A stretch of DNA of 64,000 nucleotides from Brachycybe producta (Eukaryota > Arthropoda > Diplopoda > Playtdesmida > Andrognathidae). Shown here in pieces: positions 40,201-51,994 of the stretch. The notes beneath the pieces are model-generated. The model made no database searches. It was not told the origin of the DNA and was given only the letters and a program-made list of their open reading frames with translations. The first letter of the stretch is position 1. Each line of letters begins with the position of its first letter. Position numbers and translations under genes: made by a program. Location: positions 9,477,461-9,541,460 of the forward strand of contig JAUPFP010000006.1 in the NCBI GenBank assembly GCA_036925085.1, read 5' to 3'.

Positions 40201-41094
40201 AGCAATCACACTAATCTTGCCCTGCAAAAAAAAATCGGATTGAATGCATCTTGCTTTTATGTGATTGCAGTTTAGAGTTCATGAAAATATTTTCATGCAA
40301 TTTTTTTCCTGTTCTATTTTTAAACAGACTTTGAATTTTGTTTCAAAGTAGCCTCTAAGTTGCTAGAATTTCTACAACGGTGTCAAGGTTAAATTTACTC
40401 CAGTTAAGAATATGTTTTATGAACAGCTGATTTTCAAACTTTGTTTATTTTACGTTTGAGAAGGAGAAATTGAAAGTGTATTAGAAACTAGAACGGCAGC
40501 TGAGTCACTAAATATTTTCATGTTGAGGTCTTTCAAAATGAATGCGATTGAGCTACCCTTCTAGTTTCTAATACACTTTAAATTTTCCTCTTTAATTTTT
40601 CTCCTGAAAGACAGAATAATCGTAATTTCGAGTGTCATATGTTAGATATTCGCTTCACATGTGGCACTATTGACACATGCTGATTCATTTCTTAATTTCA
40701 TACGACAGATCTAAGGTTACAGCTGTTAGATGTTCATCAGAATCCACATCTGGTAAAAAGTTTATACGGACTTCTGATGATACTTCCACAGAGTGAAGCA
40801 TTTCACAGTCTTCGAAGAAGATTGAACTGTGTGCCAAACATGCAATTGATTCCGGCCGACAGCAAGTGAGATCTTCGGAATCTGTGAATGTTTTGATCGT
40901 ATTCAAGCCACGTTTTATCTGATGGATGTATTTTTTTTCTTGGCAGGCCATCAATTGCAGTAAATTTACGACCTACTTTGAAATCGATCAATTTCAGGAA
41001 ACTACTCGTCCACTTTCAGGAAATTCAAGATAAACATCGAAGTGCAAGTCGTTTATTACGTTCGTCACAAAGGTCATTGACCAACACTGCTTAA
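34246..41094 (+). CDS. VAC14: VAC14, scaffold of the PIKfyve complex, 14 exons, complete
   Basis: VAC14 is the HEAT-repeat scaffold holding PIKfyve and Fig4, so it controls PI(3,5)P2 on endolysosomes. Exons: 34246-34346, 34518-34668, 35005-35235, 35299-35406, 35477-35586, 36273-36379, 36456-36593, 36658-36935, 37008-37073, 37776-38171, 38239-38357, 38448-38527, 40709-40865, 40947-41094. Every phase agrees; 729 residues (782 in humans). Landmarks: [89 protein letters not shown], and near the C-terminus [20 protein letters not shown]. The variable linker after SSSSAG is much shorter than in humans. Intron 7 is AT-AC and U12-like, intron 11 starts GTATCCTT and may also be U12-type, and intron 9 starts GC. 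Introns 5, 9 and 12 carry family R repeats. Confidence 0.95.
35655..36175. repeat. Family R repeat in VAC14 intron 5
   Basis: Two inverted halves are present: GTGTTTTAGAAACTAGAAGG near 35750, and ACCCTTATGTGACTGAACTT, TCTAGTTTCTAAAACACTTT, GAAAGACAGAATAATCACAA near 36050-36130. Confidence 0.8.
36594..36657 (+). other. U12-type AT-AC intron in VAC14 (intron 7)
   Basis: The 64-nt intron starts ATATCCTTGAGG and ends TTTCAC. A U12-like branch site GTCTTTAAC lies at 36637-36645, with 13 nt between its last A and the 3' end. Only this AT-AC choice joins SRK to [12 protein letters not shown] in frame, matching the vertebrate KKSIKEVANVC region. No GT or AG pair does so. Confidence 0.88.
37135..37650. 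repeat. Family R repeats in VAC14 intron 9
   Basis: Both orientations are seen, for example ACCCTTACTCTTCTAGTTTC and GAAGCAAAACTAAGAGAAAC, with TTCTGTCTTTCAG just before the latter. Confidence 0.75.
38358..38447 (+). other. Possible U12-type GT-AG intron in VAC14 (intron 11)
   Basis: The donor GTATCCTTCT matches the U12 class. TTCTTTGAT at 38418-38426 differs from the branch consensus by one base and lies about 22 nt from the acceptor. Weaker than intron 7. Confidence 0.55.
38528..40708. other. Long VAC14 intron 12
   Basis: 2.2 kb without coding signal. 38985-39410 holds repeated GAATCTCGAATCC-type strings and their inverse near 39340-39400, probably a decayed MITE. A poly-A run lies at about 39659-39678. 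A family R copy lies at 40415-40640. Confidence 0.5.
40415..40640. repeat. Family R repeat in VAC14 intron 12
   Basis: It contains TATGAACAGCTGATTTTCAA, GTGTATTAGAAACTAGAACG, and inverted GAGCTACCCTTCTAGTTTCT with CTCCTGAAAGACAGAATAAT. Confidence 0.8.
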
Positions 41095-44000
41095 GTTTGT
41101 CGGTTCTATAAGTCGTCTTAAATTTTAATTACAACGTAAGTCGCACGGTTTTAATGAAGCGTGGTTTTTTTTATTAAATGTAAACATATGGTTGGCTTAA
41201 CTAACAAAACGGAATATGTGAGAAAATTGTTTTTTTTATTTATTACCTATAATTTGGAAACCGTTTAACACGAAATGGAAGGGACTTGAATATGTTTTCC
41301 TGTTAAACGACTTTTGTGTTAAAAAGGATTTTTTTTTGGCAATTTTAAGATACGGATAGGAAACATATTTTGTACTATACGATTTTTCTTGTTAATCGGT
41401 TTTACCTGTCATTACTAACTCTAAAGGTATAAGTTCTAGAAATTTTCAAATATACACGAGATTTGACGGAAACTGTCTGAATTCTTATTTGTGTTAAACC
41501 ACGAACTTATAATCTCTAAACTTTGATCGACGGATTTCTGAAAAGTACGGATTACACAGAAATCAAAAGTACATGTTGCCCATAAAAAGAGTAAGTGTTG
41601 ATGAAACATTGTGCACGAACATATTGTGAGAAGTGGGATCGAACATTTGATAAAATTTTATGCTGTCATTTATACCGAAAAATTCTATTGAAGCTTGTTG
41701 GATTTTTTTTCTTCCTGAATACGACTTAAGTGCGGCGCAAACGGGAATATACTAAATAGTGACTTCAAAACAATGCATTGAGATGCAAGACATTGATTGT
41801 GACTGTCATTTTTGAAGTCCCGATGCCGCGTATCCCCGATTGCGCTGTATTTAGTCATATGATCATTACCAGGGTCCAGGGCTTAAGTCGGCTTTTAGTG
41901 TAAAATGCAACATGCAGAACAATTAAAAAAAAACGATTTGTTTTCAAAAATTTGTTGATGTATTTGGTAATTAATTTCTAATCAACTACATTCGAATACA
42001 TTCCAAAATTATATTTCTGAATCTAAACTTTTAAGTTTATGTTACAAAAAAAAGCTCTTGTGTTAATTTATTACGTAATTAAATATTTTAATTTCAGCCT
42101 TGAATCAATTTTACGTGTTCAGGTGTTCTATTATTTTTCCTGAACCTTCTTTTATCCCCCCCCCTCTGAGTAGCAATGAATCGTTAATACATATTTGAGT
42201 ATATTAAAAGCAAAGTGGTGCACGTAGCCTACATGTGGTGAATCTTCACCGGGGGGGGGGGGGGGGTGGCACTTGCAGTGTTTTTTATGTTAAACAGTAT
42301 GTTGCTACATATAAAAGCACAAGTGCCCAAATAGCACAACATGTTGGCTCAATGTATGAATTTATGTTGGCAGAACAGTGGCAGTTGGCGACAATCTTTT
42401 GGCCCATTAAATGTTGGCCCAATGTTGCAAAAATACGTATTTTCCAGTAATAAGTCACTTAATGTTTGGTCCAAAAATCATATTTGACATGTCATTGATG
42501 ACAGGTTCAGCGATCGTTGGGCTATCAAATACAGCCAATAGTGGGACCAACGGCCAAACACAATGTCGGCCGGATCAGTAGGCCAACATCTTTATATAAA
42601 CGCCAACGGTTGGTATTGCGCTGGTTCCTCGTTGGCGGGGCGGCCTGGATGGTGTGTCAGATTTAATCAAGTGCAAATTAAATAGCAACTCGTAAAGCCT
42701 TCATTATCTCAAAATGGGATATAAACGATCATGAATGAGCAAAAGTGGAAACGCTGTTTAAAAGAACCGTTACGTTTTCTATTTGGTTTTTGGTTTCTGA
42801 ATTAATGAAGGTCACATTGGTTAAGTTATCTTTGTATTTTCAGATTTCAACATATTTGGATCCTTCTTTAATAAAACGACGGGTTTTCTTCAACATGGTT
42901 TTAATTTCTCAAAACGTTGTCAAAATAGATTCAGGGTCTGAATATTTTAATATTACACTAGATCATTAATTTTTATTTTACTAAGGAAGTTTTTACACTG
43001 GTGATGACAGTTTTATCCAGATAATTTTATAACAAAAGGAAAGGATGCTGGTAGTGAGTGAAGGCGGATGAAAGATCTCGTTTTAATACAGGATTTTGAA
43101 ACTTTGCAAGTCATCACAACAAAAAAAAAATTGGCCCCATTCCTATGTCAGTTTGGTGATGTAGTAACGTGACGTTTATATTTAAATGATAATACATTTT
43201 GTATGCCAATTACTAGTCATTTTTGAAAGCAATAAACTACTAATTGAAAAATCAAATCTAGTTTATTTTATTCAATTTTCTTGAATAAATTTTGCCTACT
43301 TTAAGTTGTTTTATAGACAACTGATTTTCGAACTCCAGTTCTGAAATTCAGAAGCGATGCTAAGGAGAAATTAAAAGCGTGTTAGAAACTAGAATTTTTA
43401 GGTTGTTATAAATTTCAAAATAAACTTTTTCTAGATGAAAATTAAAAAAATAATGTCAGCTAGGTTAAGTTAAATTAAGTTAAGTTAAGTTAGAGTTAAG
43501 GTAAATCGTATTTTTGTATCAATAAGTATTCACGTTGACAAAGTTTCTTGGCATACATTTTGTATTGTGAAATTATTTTCTAATCAGTCAATTGAACTGT
43601 CAATCAAAGGTTCTTCTCTCCGTGCCAGAAATTACTTCGGGGAAACATTTATACTTTAATATTAATTCTCCATGAAACAACTGCATTTTCAACCACAATG
43701 TTATCTCGATGAGCATTTGTACTGTTGAGAGTATTTTCGACAAACTATTGTAGAATTATAGTCTCGTTCAACAACTATAGCCTACTTTCGCGAGATTTTC
43801 TTGACAACTCGTCTTTTGACGGGTATTTGTACTGTCGAGAGTATTTCTCAGAGCCAAATATTTGTATTGTGAAACGTTTTCTCGGTTCTAGCATTAGCAC
43901 TGTTGAAAAACAATGTAAAATTAATCCTATGTGAAAACAATTGTTGAGGTAGTTTATCGATGAGTGTTTCTACTCTCGTTGGCTTTTCACGGCAGGGATT

Positions 44001-44832
44001 CGTTATGACGAGGAATTTTTTCAACAGGCATCTGTACTGTCGAGGAATTTAGTTGAGTTTTAACTGTATTGTTAGGGCAATTTTTTTTTATCAGAAATTG
44101 TACTTATAGGGAAATTTTTTTTTTACTTTTCATATTACACTTTTAGAATTGCATCGTGTTTTATACTTTTCTTTTTTATCTGGTTGTGTAATACTTGGAA
44201 GTCTATCTTTGTTTTTATTTTCGATAAATTGATAATTTTTAATCAATACAATTCACAACAATTTTTTGTCCACAATAATTAAGTTTTATCAAGTTCAGTG
44301 TTTGGGTTAACTTCTGATTCTTCGTATTGTTCACGTTTTTATTTTCTTAATTAATTAATCTTTTTTATTGGCCTTATCGAGCCCAACTGGCTTTTTTATT
44401 ACACCTGTCTTTTTTTTACCCCTTTTGTTACTTGCTGTAAGTGGGTGCATTAATACACCTTATAAGAAAAAAGGCTCCTCATTTACATAATCAAACCAGC
44501 TATCTTGAGTTAACAAGATTTAGCCAACATTTTAGTTAAAAAAAAAAATGAAAGTGTTTTTGCTTGGTCTAAAGTGTAATTGTCAAAGATAATAAGAATC
44601 ATGTGACTTAGATGTGGACCATATAAACAAAAAATATATAGTTCATTTCATTTTTGTGCCTAATTTAGCTTTAATAACTGAAGTGCATAATTTACAAATG
44701 TTTACGATTTTATATTATTGTACGAATTCTACGATTTCAATTACATATATGTACATATATATGTTTATATATTTTTTCTCTTTTTAGATTTCTTTTTAAC
44801 CATATTTCATCATTGGAAGCCGCTGGATCAGT
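41095..44832. other. Gene-free stretch between VAC14 and the riboflavin transporter genes
   Basis: VAC14 3' sequence is followed by a G run at 42251, a decayed element at about 42320-42650 rich in TTGGCCCAATGTTGG-type strings, a family R fragment at 43305-43440, a TTAAG microsatellite at 43470-43505 and a degenerate tandem region at 43690-44060. 44070-44830 is AT-rich and holds the promoter of the next gene, with no motif I can support. Confidence 0.5.
43690..44060. repeat. Degenerate tandem repeat
   Basis: Variants of GGGTATTTGTACTGTCGAGA recur (GAGCATTTGTACTGTTGAGA, AAATATTTGTATTGTGAAAC, GGCATCTGTACTGTCGAGGA) at irregular spacing. Confidence 0.55.
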
Positions 44833-47800
44833 ATGGCTTCTAAAAAAAGAAGTTACGTCGTTGATGTTTTGGCAGTTTGTTTTGGACTCGCATCATGGAT
44901 TGCGATAAATGGAGTCTATGTCGAGTTTCCTCTTCTGGTCGAAAAACTTCCCGAAGGATGGGACCTTCCTTCGTATCTGGTCGTCATTATTCAGGCTGCG
45001 AACATTGGTCCGCTCATTTATGGAGTTTTACATAGGTTTAATCCTGCAAATGTCCACGAAACCTCGGCCACGTTTGTCATGATGACTGTCGGAACGGTGG
45101 CCTGTTTCGTTTTTATTTTCATCTGGGACGTGACGGCCGTAATCGGTGATAAAAAGCATAGTCTTGCCCTTTTTATCCTCGTCTTTTTCATTTCGATCGT
45201 AGATTGCACGTCTTCCGTGGTATTTTTTCCTTTTCTTGGCCATTTCAAGAATAAGTATCTTATTTCTTTGTTTGTCGGTGAAGGACTGAGTGGATTTTTA
45301 CCTGGTCTCGTATCTCTGGGACAGGGAATCGGAAGAACGTCAAAGTGTGAGAATATAACTATAGGTAACGGTTCTAGCTATATGACTGTGATGGTTGATT
45401 CGTCTCCTTTGTTCGGTGTCGAAGTGTTTTTTGGCTTTCTTTGCCTCATGATGGGGATCAGTTTCGTGGCTTTCGTCCTTCTTCGCTTCCTCCCTTCGAT
45501 AAAAAGCGAACACGATTTTGACAGCAAAACAAGACTACAAATTTCTAAAAAGAGCGTAAATTACGGAAGTAGTAGCTCTTCAAACAACCTAGTGGAAAAC
45601 GAAATGCCAGCATATCCAGTAGAAAGTACAAAACCGTTGACCAATTCGACCTACTTTTACCTACTGGTCGTTCAAGGTTGGATTTCGTGCCTCGGCAATG
45701 GTGTCCTACCTTCTATTTCATCCTATTATTGCCTTCCTTTTGGCAATGTTGCATATCATTTGGCAACTTCGCTTTCTAGTATGGCAAATCCTTTAATTTG
45801 CCTTGCAACCTTTTATTTGGCCACTCAGAAAACAAGTGTGTTGACTGTGACCACAATTATTGGTTCAGTTTTTGCTTTCTATTTGATTATTTTGGCAGCT
45901 TTGAGTCCAAATCCATTTTTTGTTGGAACAACATTTGGCCAAGCCTTGGTGGTAAATATAGAAAAATTCTTTGCACTTTTGGTAGTAAATTTCTTAAAAG
46001 TTTTTGGAAGTAGTAATTTACAAACTATTTTCGTATACTAAAATGCTGCTTGAAACAAAGATGTAAGATTTAGGCCCTTGTTACACAGACCGCGTTTCGG
46101 TAGCCGATTTCTCCTGCAAAGTGTTGTCACAGTTGTGTTGGTTATGGTTGCAATGTATTTTCTATAAAAAAAGACGCCAACTTTGGCACCCGAGCGACCA
46201 ATGTATTGCTATGGAAAGAAGCAGGACCTTAGCACACATGCGACAAGCCGACTTCATTTTGCAGTCGAAATCTACCACCAAAAGTGGTATGTGTGCTAAA
46301 GCCCTAAGAGGCTTCGTGAACAGCTGATTTTTTTTAAACTCTTTTACAATTACAATTACAAAAAGTACTCTACTAGCAACAAAGTAGGCTTATGGCAGAG
46401 GGACATAAAAGTCTACAAGCAGCATTAAGCATTGTCAAGCACATATATAAAAAACAAAATTAATATACAATTGTCAATCCCACAAAACAAAATTATCCCC
46501 ATTCACCACTTCACCAGGAAAACAGTTCCATTGTCTTATAACTCTAGGAAAAAAAGACCAATAATATGAACCTGTCCTAGCAAGAATCTCTTGAATTTTT
46601 CTAGAGTGGTCTGCCTACAGAAGCAACACTAAGAAGAAATTAAAAATGTTTTACAAACTAGAATAATAGCTGAATTACTAGATCCACGTCCATCTTGTTG
46701 TTTTGAGCAGATGACAACGAGACAAATGAGTGTTCTTATATAGTGTTACTAAAACTGAAAGAAATTGCCTCACAATCGCTCAATTAAAATACAGTAAAGC
46801 GCAAAATGCAATAAAAAGTATTGTTCTTCACGTGCTCGATTTATATAATTTTTGAAAAGGTCCTTCTATTTTTAAACAACGTTCAAAGTCGTTCGTTTTT
46901 TCAACCCCATGTTAAATCCCATAGGATCAAAAACCGTCCCACAAACATTTGAAAAACTCTCGTTAAAACTGATTTAGAACAATAACAAAATAATTAGCAC
47001 ATACTTCCATGTATTGGCTTCACGATGTTTCGTTTTTATCAATTTTGAAAAGGTCCTTCTATTTTTTAATAACGTTTAAAATCGTACGTTTTTAAACTCC
47101 ATGTTAAGTCCCATAGGACTAAAACACCGTCCAACAAAAGTTAAGAGAACTCTGATTAAAAATGATTTAGAGCAATCAGAAAAATTAGCACGTACTTACA
47201 TGTGTTTATTGCCTTCAGGATTATTCCTTTTTCTAAATTTGAAAAGGGCTTTCTATTTTTAAATAACATTTCAAATCTTACGTTTTTTTAACTCCATGTG
47301 AAGTCTCATAGGAACAAAAAACCGTCACCCAAACATTTGAAGAACTCCCGTTAAAACAACTCAGAACAATAACAAAATAATTATTACGTGCATTAATCTA
47401 CTGGCTTCAAAATGTTTTCTTTTTAGAAGGTTAGCACGCGAAATTATTTTTCTATTAATTATTATGTGACTTCGAACCGGGAGAAAAAACGTTAAAAACC
47501 GTTTTTCAATCAACAACGATCGCAGCGCCTACATTCGGAGAAATTTTGAACTAAACGATTTATCTAGCCTCTTAATAGTATTTTCATGTTTATCTTTCAA
47601 AATAAACTTTTTATAAACAAAAATTAAAAAAAGATCATCTGATTAAAGCTGGATCATTTTTGAACTGTCATAAAAAGCTAATTATCTCAAAAGATATCAA
47701 CATGAAACTACTCTTTAAAATGATTGAGTTACCTTTCTAGTTTATAAAACACTTTCGTGTTTTATGTTTATCTATTCGGCCACCTTAGGAAAAAAACAGT

Positions 47801-48263
47801 ATAGTTATCCTTCAAAATTCACTTTTTTTATCTTCAAAATAGCGCTTATTTCTTCTAAATCTTCTAATTTCTGCGTTTCTTCTAATTGATTAACAAATTT
47901 AAAGAGAAATGAATTAGAAAAAAAAGTTGTTTCATCCAAATAATAATCCCACTATTTAATTAATTTGAAGGAAAAAAAAAAAAAAGATTTTTACACTCAC
48001 ATTTTGAAGTGTAAAAAAATAATGTATTGTTTTTTAACTCTTGAAAACTTCTTTCGTTTACCAAGGTAATCGTTTCGATAGGATTTACTGGAACGATCAG
48101 CTACACGAAAGCATCGTTGGCAACCGTGTTTCGTAACAACGATGTTAAAAAACTGTTTTGGTATGGAGCGGCAACACAGATTGGAGGGGCCATAGGCGCG
48201 GTTTCGATGTTTGTTGTCGTTAACTTTTACCATGCATTCAAATCTTACAATCCTTGCCAGTAA
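44833..48263 (+). CDS. Riboflavin transporter, SLC52A family, copy 1
   Basis: SLC52A proteins import riboflavin across the plasma membrane. Exons 44833-45951 and 48066-48263 join in phase 0 (QALV then VIVSIG) and give 438 residues. Hallmarks: NGVYVEFPLLVEKLPEGWDL and PSYLVVIIQAANIGPLIYGV near the N-terminus, IVDCTSSVVFFPFLG and VGEGLSGFLPGLVSLGQGIG in the middle, a variable polar loop (about residues 230-270), then NGVLPSISSYYCLPFGN and a C-terminal half with LFWYGAATQIGGAIGA. About eleven hydrophobic segments fit the family. It ends NPCQ-stop; the same codon position in copy 2 is AAA, so one base change separates CQ-stop from CQKTQ-stop. The 2.1-kb intron carries a CR1 tail, three tandem 193-bp units and family R repeats. 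Confidence 0.93.
46080..46320. mobile_element. Decayed inverted-repeat element in the copy 1 intron
   Basis: The left end, TTAGGCCCTTGTTACACAGA, and the right end (complement TTAGGGCTTTAGCACACATA) partly mirror. A PIF/Harbinger-type MITE is likely. Confidence 0.45.
46345..46616 (-). mobile_element. CR1-like LINE, 5'-truncated 3' end
   Basis: Same 3' terminus as at 7229 and 54172 (ATTACA tail, GTACTCTACTAGC, GGCTTATGGCAGAGGGACAT). It splits a family R repeat whose halves are at 46310-46344 and 46617-46690. Confidence 0.85.
46851..47430. repeat. Three tandem copies of a 193-195 bp unit in the intron
   Basis: Units start near 46851, 47044 and 47239, each with TTTGAAAAGG-CTTCTAT. Each contains CTCCATGTTAA-TCCCATAGGA and AACAATAACAAAATAATTA-like blocks. 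Confidence 0.9.
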
Positions 48264-48690
48264 ACGCAGTAAATCAAACTTTCCATTTTCAGTCCGATAA
48301 AACATTTTATTCAATTATTTCTTCTTAAACACTATTAAGATGGGTTACGGACGGCTGATTTTCGAACTCACGTTAATTGTCTTTCACGAGCAAAATTAAG
48401 AGAAACTACAAAGTGATTTGAAAATTAATAGACGGGTAGCTGGGGTCATTTAAGGGGTATTTTTTATCTTGATATCTTTCAAAATTTTCATTGACAAAAA
48501 ATAATTAAAGTTCATTTTCATTTTCAAATTCATATAAAGAGCTTCTTTTGAAAGACACCAAAATGAAAAAATACCCTTAAAAGATTGAGCTACCCTTCTA
48601 GTTTCTAAAACACATTCAAGTTTCTCGTCATTTTTGCACCTGAAAGACGGAATAATCAGAGTTTGAGGGGCGTTTACTCTTTAAAACTAC
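47570..48690. repeat. Family R repeats around the last exon of SLC52A copy 1
   Basis: One copy lies at 47570-47800, before the exon. Another, with both arms, lies at 48335-48690, after it (GAGCTACCCTTCTAGTTTCT; CCTGAAAGACGGAATAATCA). The coding exon at 48066-48263 lies between them and is not part of the repeat. Confidence 0.75.
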
Positions 48691-50270
48691 CTTTTAAATA
48701 TTTTTAAATCTTATATCATTTTTTAAAAAAAGTTCTTTCTAGCCAACAAATGTTAATGTGGACTTTTTTGTAAACGAACTTGAAAGCTGTTTTGTTGGTC
48801 GTTTTACCGTTCAGTGGCGTTTTCGAAAACGTAATTACTGTCTTAATTCTGGCTAAAATGAAAATGACAATCACAACATATTAAACTTGAAAGTTGTTTT
48901 CATTTTTTTTTTTGCTATTTAATTAAGGAGCTTGATTAATTGGAAATTTGGCAGCCAATAAATTGCCATTAGAAATAGTATAGTTGGTTTATATCTGCAT
49001 GACGATACGGTATTTACTGTATATGCTTTAAATAAAAGTGCGTCAATGTTATAGTAATAGTTAATTGTTCACGGCCAAGTAATATTATTCCCAACAGAAA
49101 AAAAAAATATAAGTTGTTAGAGTAAATACGATGCATTAAGGAAGTTTTCCGCAACACTTTATCGACTAACTCAGTATCAAGAATTAGGTAAAACAAATCG
49201 GATATTTTCTTTATTTGAAGTATTATTAAAATTTGAATGCTCTTATCATGCAAATAACTTTTTAATGAAACTTCCATGCAAGGAAACTTATAATGAAACA
49301 TATTCAACTGAAGCCTGGGTTTGTAGTGTCATATGACATGCAACTTGATCATGAAACCTTCTATAAAATTTGTGTGAGATCCCCAGTTTCATATTAACTT
49401 TTCTAAAACTTTTCATGCAACTAGCCGGTTAACAAGCCAATCAGAATCAGGAATGGACTGTAAATGACATCAGAGGTATGAAGCAAATTTATTTTCTGTT
49501 GTTAGTTTCTTTTGTGACGTGCAATTTGAATTTGGGTGTCAAGATTTTTGAATTTCATTTCGTTTTATTTAACTGATTGGTTGTTTTCTCTAACCAGCTT
49601 AAGAAACTTGTTGTAAAACTAGTTTCTTTTGTGTGATATGAAAGTTTATTAAAAAGTTGTAGTCGCAAGTCCAATTGAATCGCAAGTTTTAATGCTTCAA
49701 TTGTTTCCAGTGATAGGTTCTTAAAACTTAAAATAGAAAATAGTTATTTAATGTTTTCAATTTAATGTTTCAAATTTAAATTTTACTAATTTTTAAAAGT
49801 ATTTAAGTTGTATTAATTTTGAAACAATTTAAATTGTATTTTAAGTTTTAAATTGTATTAATTTTGAAACATTTAAATTGTATTAATTTTGAAACATATT
49901 TGAATTGTATTTAAATTGTATTTTAAAAGTATTAAAATTGTATTAACTTTTAAACATATTTAAATTGTATTAATTTTGAAACATATTTAAATTGTATTTA
50001 AATTGTATTTTAAAAGTATTAAAATTGTATTAACTTTTAAACGTATTTAAATTGTATTAATTTTGAAACATATTTAAATTGTATTAATTTTGAAACATAT
50101 TTAAATTGTATTTTAAAAGTATTTAAATTGTATTTTAAAAGTATTTAAATTGTATTAATTTTTAAAAGTGTTGAAATTATGTTTAAAATTGTATTAATTT
50201 TTTTAAAAGTATTTCAAAGATAATGTTTAAAATTGTATTAATTTTAAAAGTATTTAAAAATTATATATAT
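48691..50270. other. Gene-free stretch ending in an AT-rich minisatellite
   Basis: 48691-49730 has no recognisable gene or element. From about 49735 to 50262 variants of TTTAAATTGTATTAATTTTG and AAACATATTTAAATTG repeat many times. Confidence 0.7.
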
Positions 50271-50271
50271 A

Positions 50272-50751
50272 TTAAGCCTCGTCTGTGTTTTTGTGTTTCT
50301 GTGTTGTTTTTGTGTACAAACAATTAAGGACAAAAACCTTGAACCACGTCGGAATTTATATAAATTTAAATGAATAAATGAACCGCTTTTTTTTTTCTCA
50401 AGGTCAACTATATGTTGCACTCTTCTTATCCAAGAACCCCATGATATTAAATTGGAGAGGGGAAAAGGTTGAAAAGTGTAGAAGGGGGGGGGGGAGAGAA
50501 ACGGGGAGGGAGAACTGAAATTGAAATGAAAGGAGTAAAAAAGGAAAAAATGACGCGCATATAAAAAGGGGTGGGGATAATAGTAGCAAAATTAAACTAG
50601 AATTTATCACAGGCCTGTGATAAATTCGAGTTTCTAATTGGTTTGTTACTTGGTCTGATGTCATAAAAGGGCGGAGGAAAAAAAATTCTAATGCTGGGCA
50701 CAATTGCCTGTGAATTTTACTCCCGTCATTTATAACGGGTTACCCCACTAG
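50272..50751 (+). mobile_element. Non-autonomous Helitron, copy 4
   Basis: It ends ACGGGTTACCCCACTAG followed by T, with the short hairpin before CTAG. The 5' end is near TTAAGCCTCGTCTGTG, just after the minisatellite. It carries part of an ACAGGC-type palindrome near 50610-50712. Confidence 0.78.
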
Positions 50752-50899
50752 TATCTAAATACTTTTCAAGCAACAATTTTATAAGCTCTAAAATTTAAAA
50801 TGGCAACACAAAAAGTAATAAATTGCATATTTATAGTTTAGTTATGATAATTTCTTATACAAATATTCAACTTAATGCAATTTTCATAGTATGTTATAA

Positions 50900-51843
50900 T
50901 GTGACGGACCTTTTTCCGTTAGTAGAATCTGCTCTTTTTGGTTAATACGAGCGAGTTCGCACTCGTATTGATAGTGATTGGCTAGGTCACTAATTCTACT
51001 GGCCCGGGAGGACTAGACCAATATAACGTCTATTTTGTGTCCTCACTAGTCTCTGGCAAAATACTTCACAGTCTGGAGGATCTTTAATCTCTGTATCTCT
51101 CGGACTTTCGTCCGTAAATCTGCCCTAAGAATCGTGTAAAATATACTCACTTGTACGTTGCAGGTTTGCACCTGTTGGGACCTTGATGTATCCAAAATAG
51201 GTGAAGACCTGCAAATGATGAATTCACAATCGCGGAATTTAAGTTTCGATAAATAAAACACCACTGGTTTAGTTAAAGTAGAAAATGGTTTATTTCGCAG
51301 ATAAAATTATTAACCAAAGACGAAATAAAACTTGAATTGATGCACAACACATAAACATATATATCTTGAAAACAATAATATTAAAAAAGAAAATAACCTA
51401 GCCAAAATCGGGCATAGGTTCGGTATTTAGAAAGAAGCTCTTGAGCATATGAAAATGACTCTTTATATACCCTGAGAATCCAGAAGTCGGATTCTCAGGG
51501 CACAACTTTACAATTGGTTACAACAATATTTTGGACCAAATGGACCAATCAAAAGATTGGTCTATTTGTCCAAAATCACGACTCATCTCCTGTTATCACA
51601 CATAGGTGATAACAAGAGAAACGAAAACAAAATCACATTAAAAACACATTAACTCCACTCATGTGGAAGTAAAAATGAGGGGGAACGAAAAGGTCAAGAT
51701 CATAATCTCAACATATATCTGGGTCACTCGGTACCAAAAGTACCGAGTGGCCCAGAAACTAAATAAAATACAGGGTGACGTAAAACCCCAAAACGAAGCG
51801 CAAATTAAAGAAAAAAAATAAGCGGCGGGCCCCAAACGTCTCA
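50900..51843. mobile_element. Probable solo LTR with a series of hairpins
   Basis: A 944-bp segment starts TGTGACGG and ends CGTCTCA, flanked by ATAA on both sides (50896-50899, 51844-51847), the pattern of a solo LTR with a 4-bp duplication. Inside are strong stems at 50944-50969, 51470-51500, 51529-51575, 51587-51618 and 51721-51753. No coding sequence is present. It ends 151 bp before the start of SLC52A copy 2. Orientation is unclear. Confidence 0.6.
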
Positions 51844-51994
51844 ATAAATATAGTTCAATTTGAACTGAGTATAATATTGAATCTTATTTTATATCAGTGC
51901 GATTATAAATTACGAGATTTAAATCAAACTCGCGTGTTTAATATTAATTAATTTTAGTTTTTATATTTCCTTCTTTGTCATTTTATTTATAGTT

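Noticed and set aside
50944-51753. Structural RNA, tRNA-like or CRISPR-like interpretation of the hairpins
   Set aside because: There is no repeated spacer-repeat pattern, no cloverleaf and no equal units. TG/CA ends with a 4-bp duplication fit a solo LTR better.
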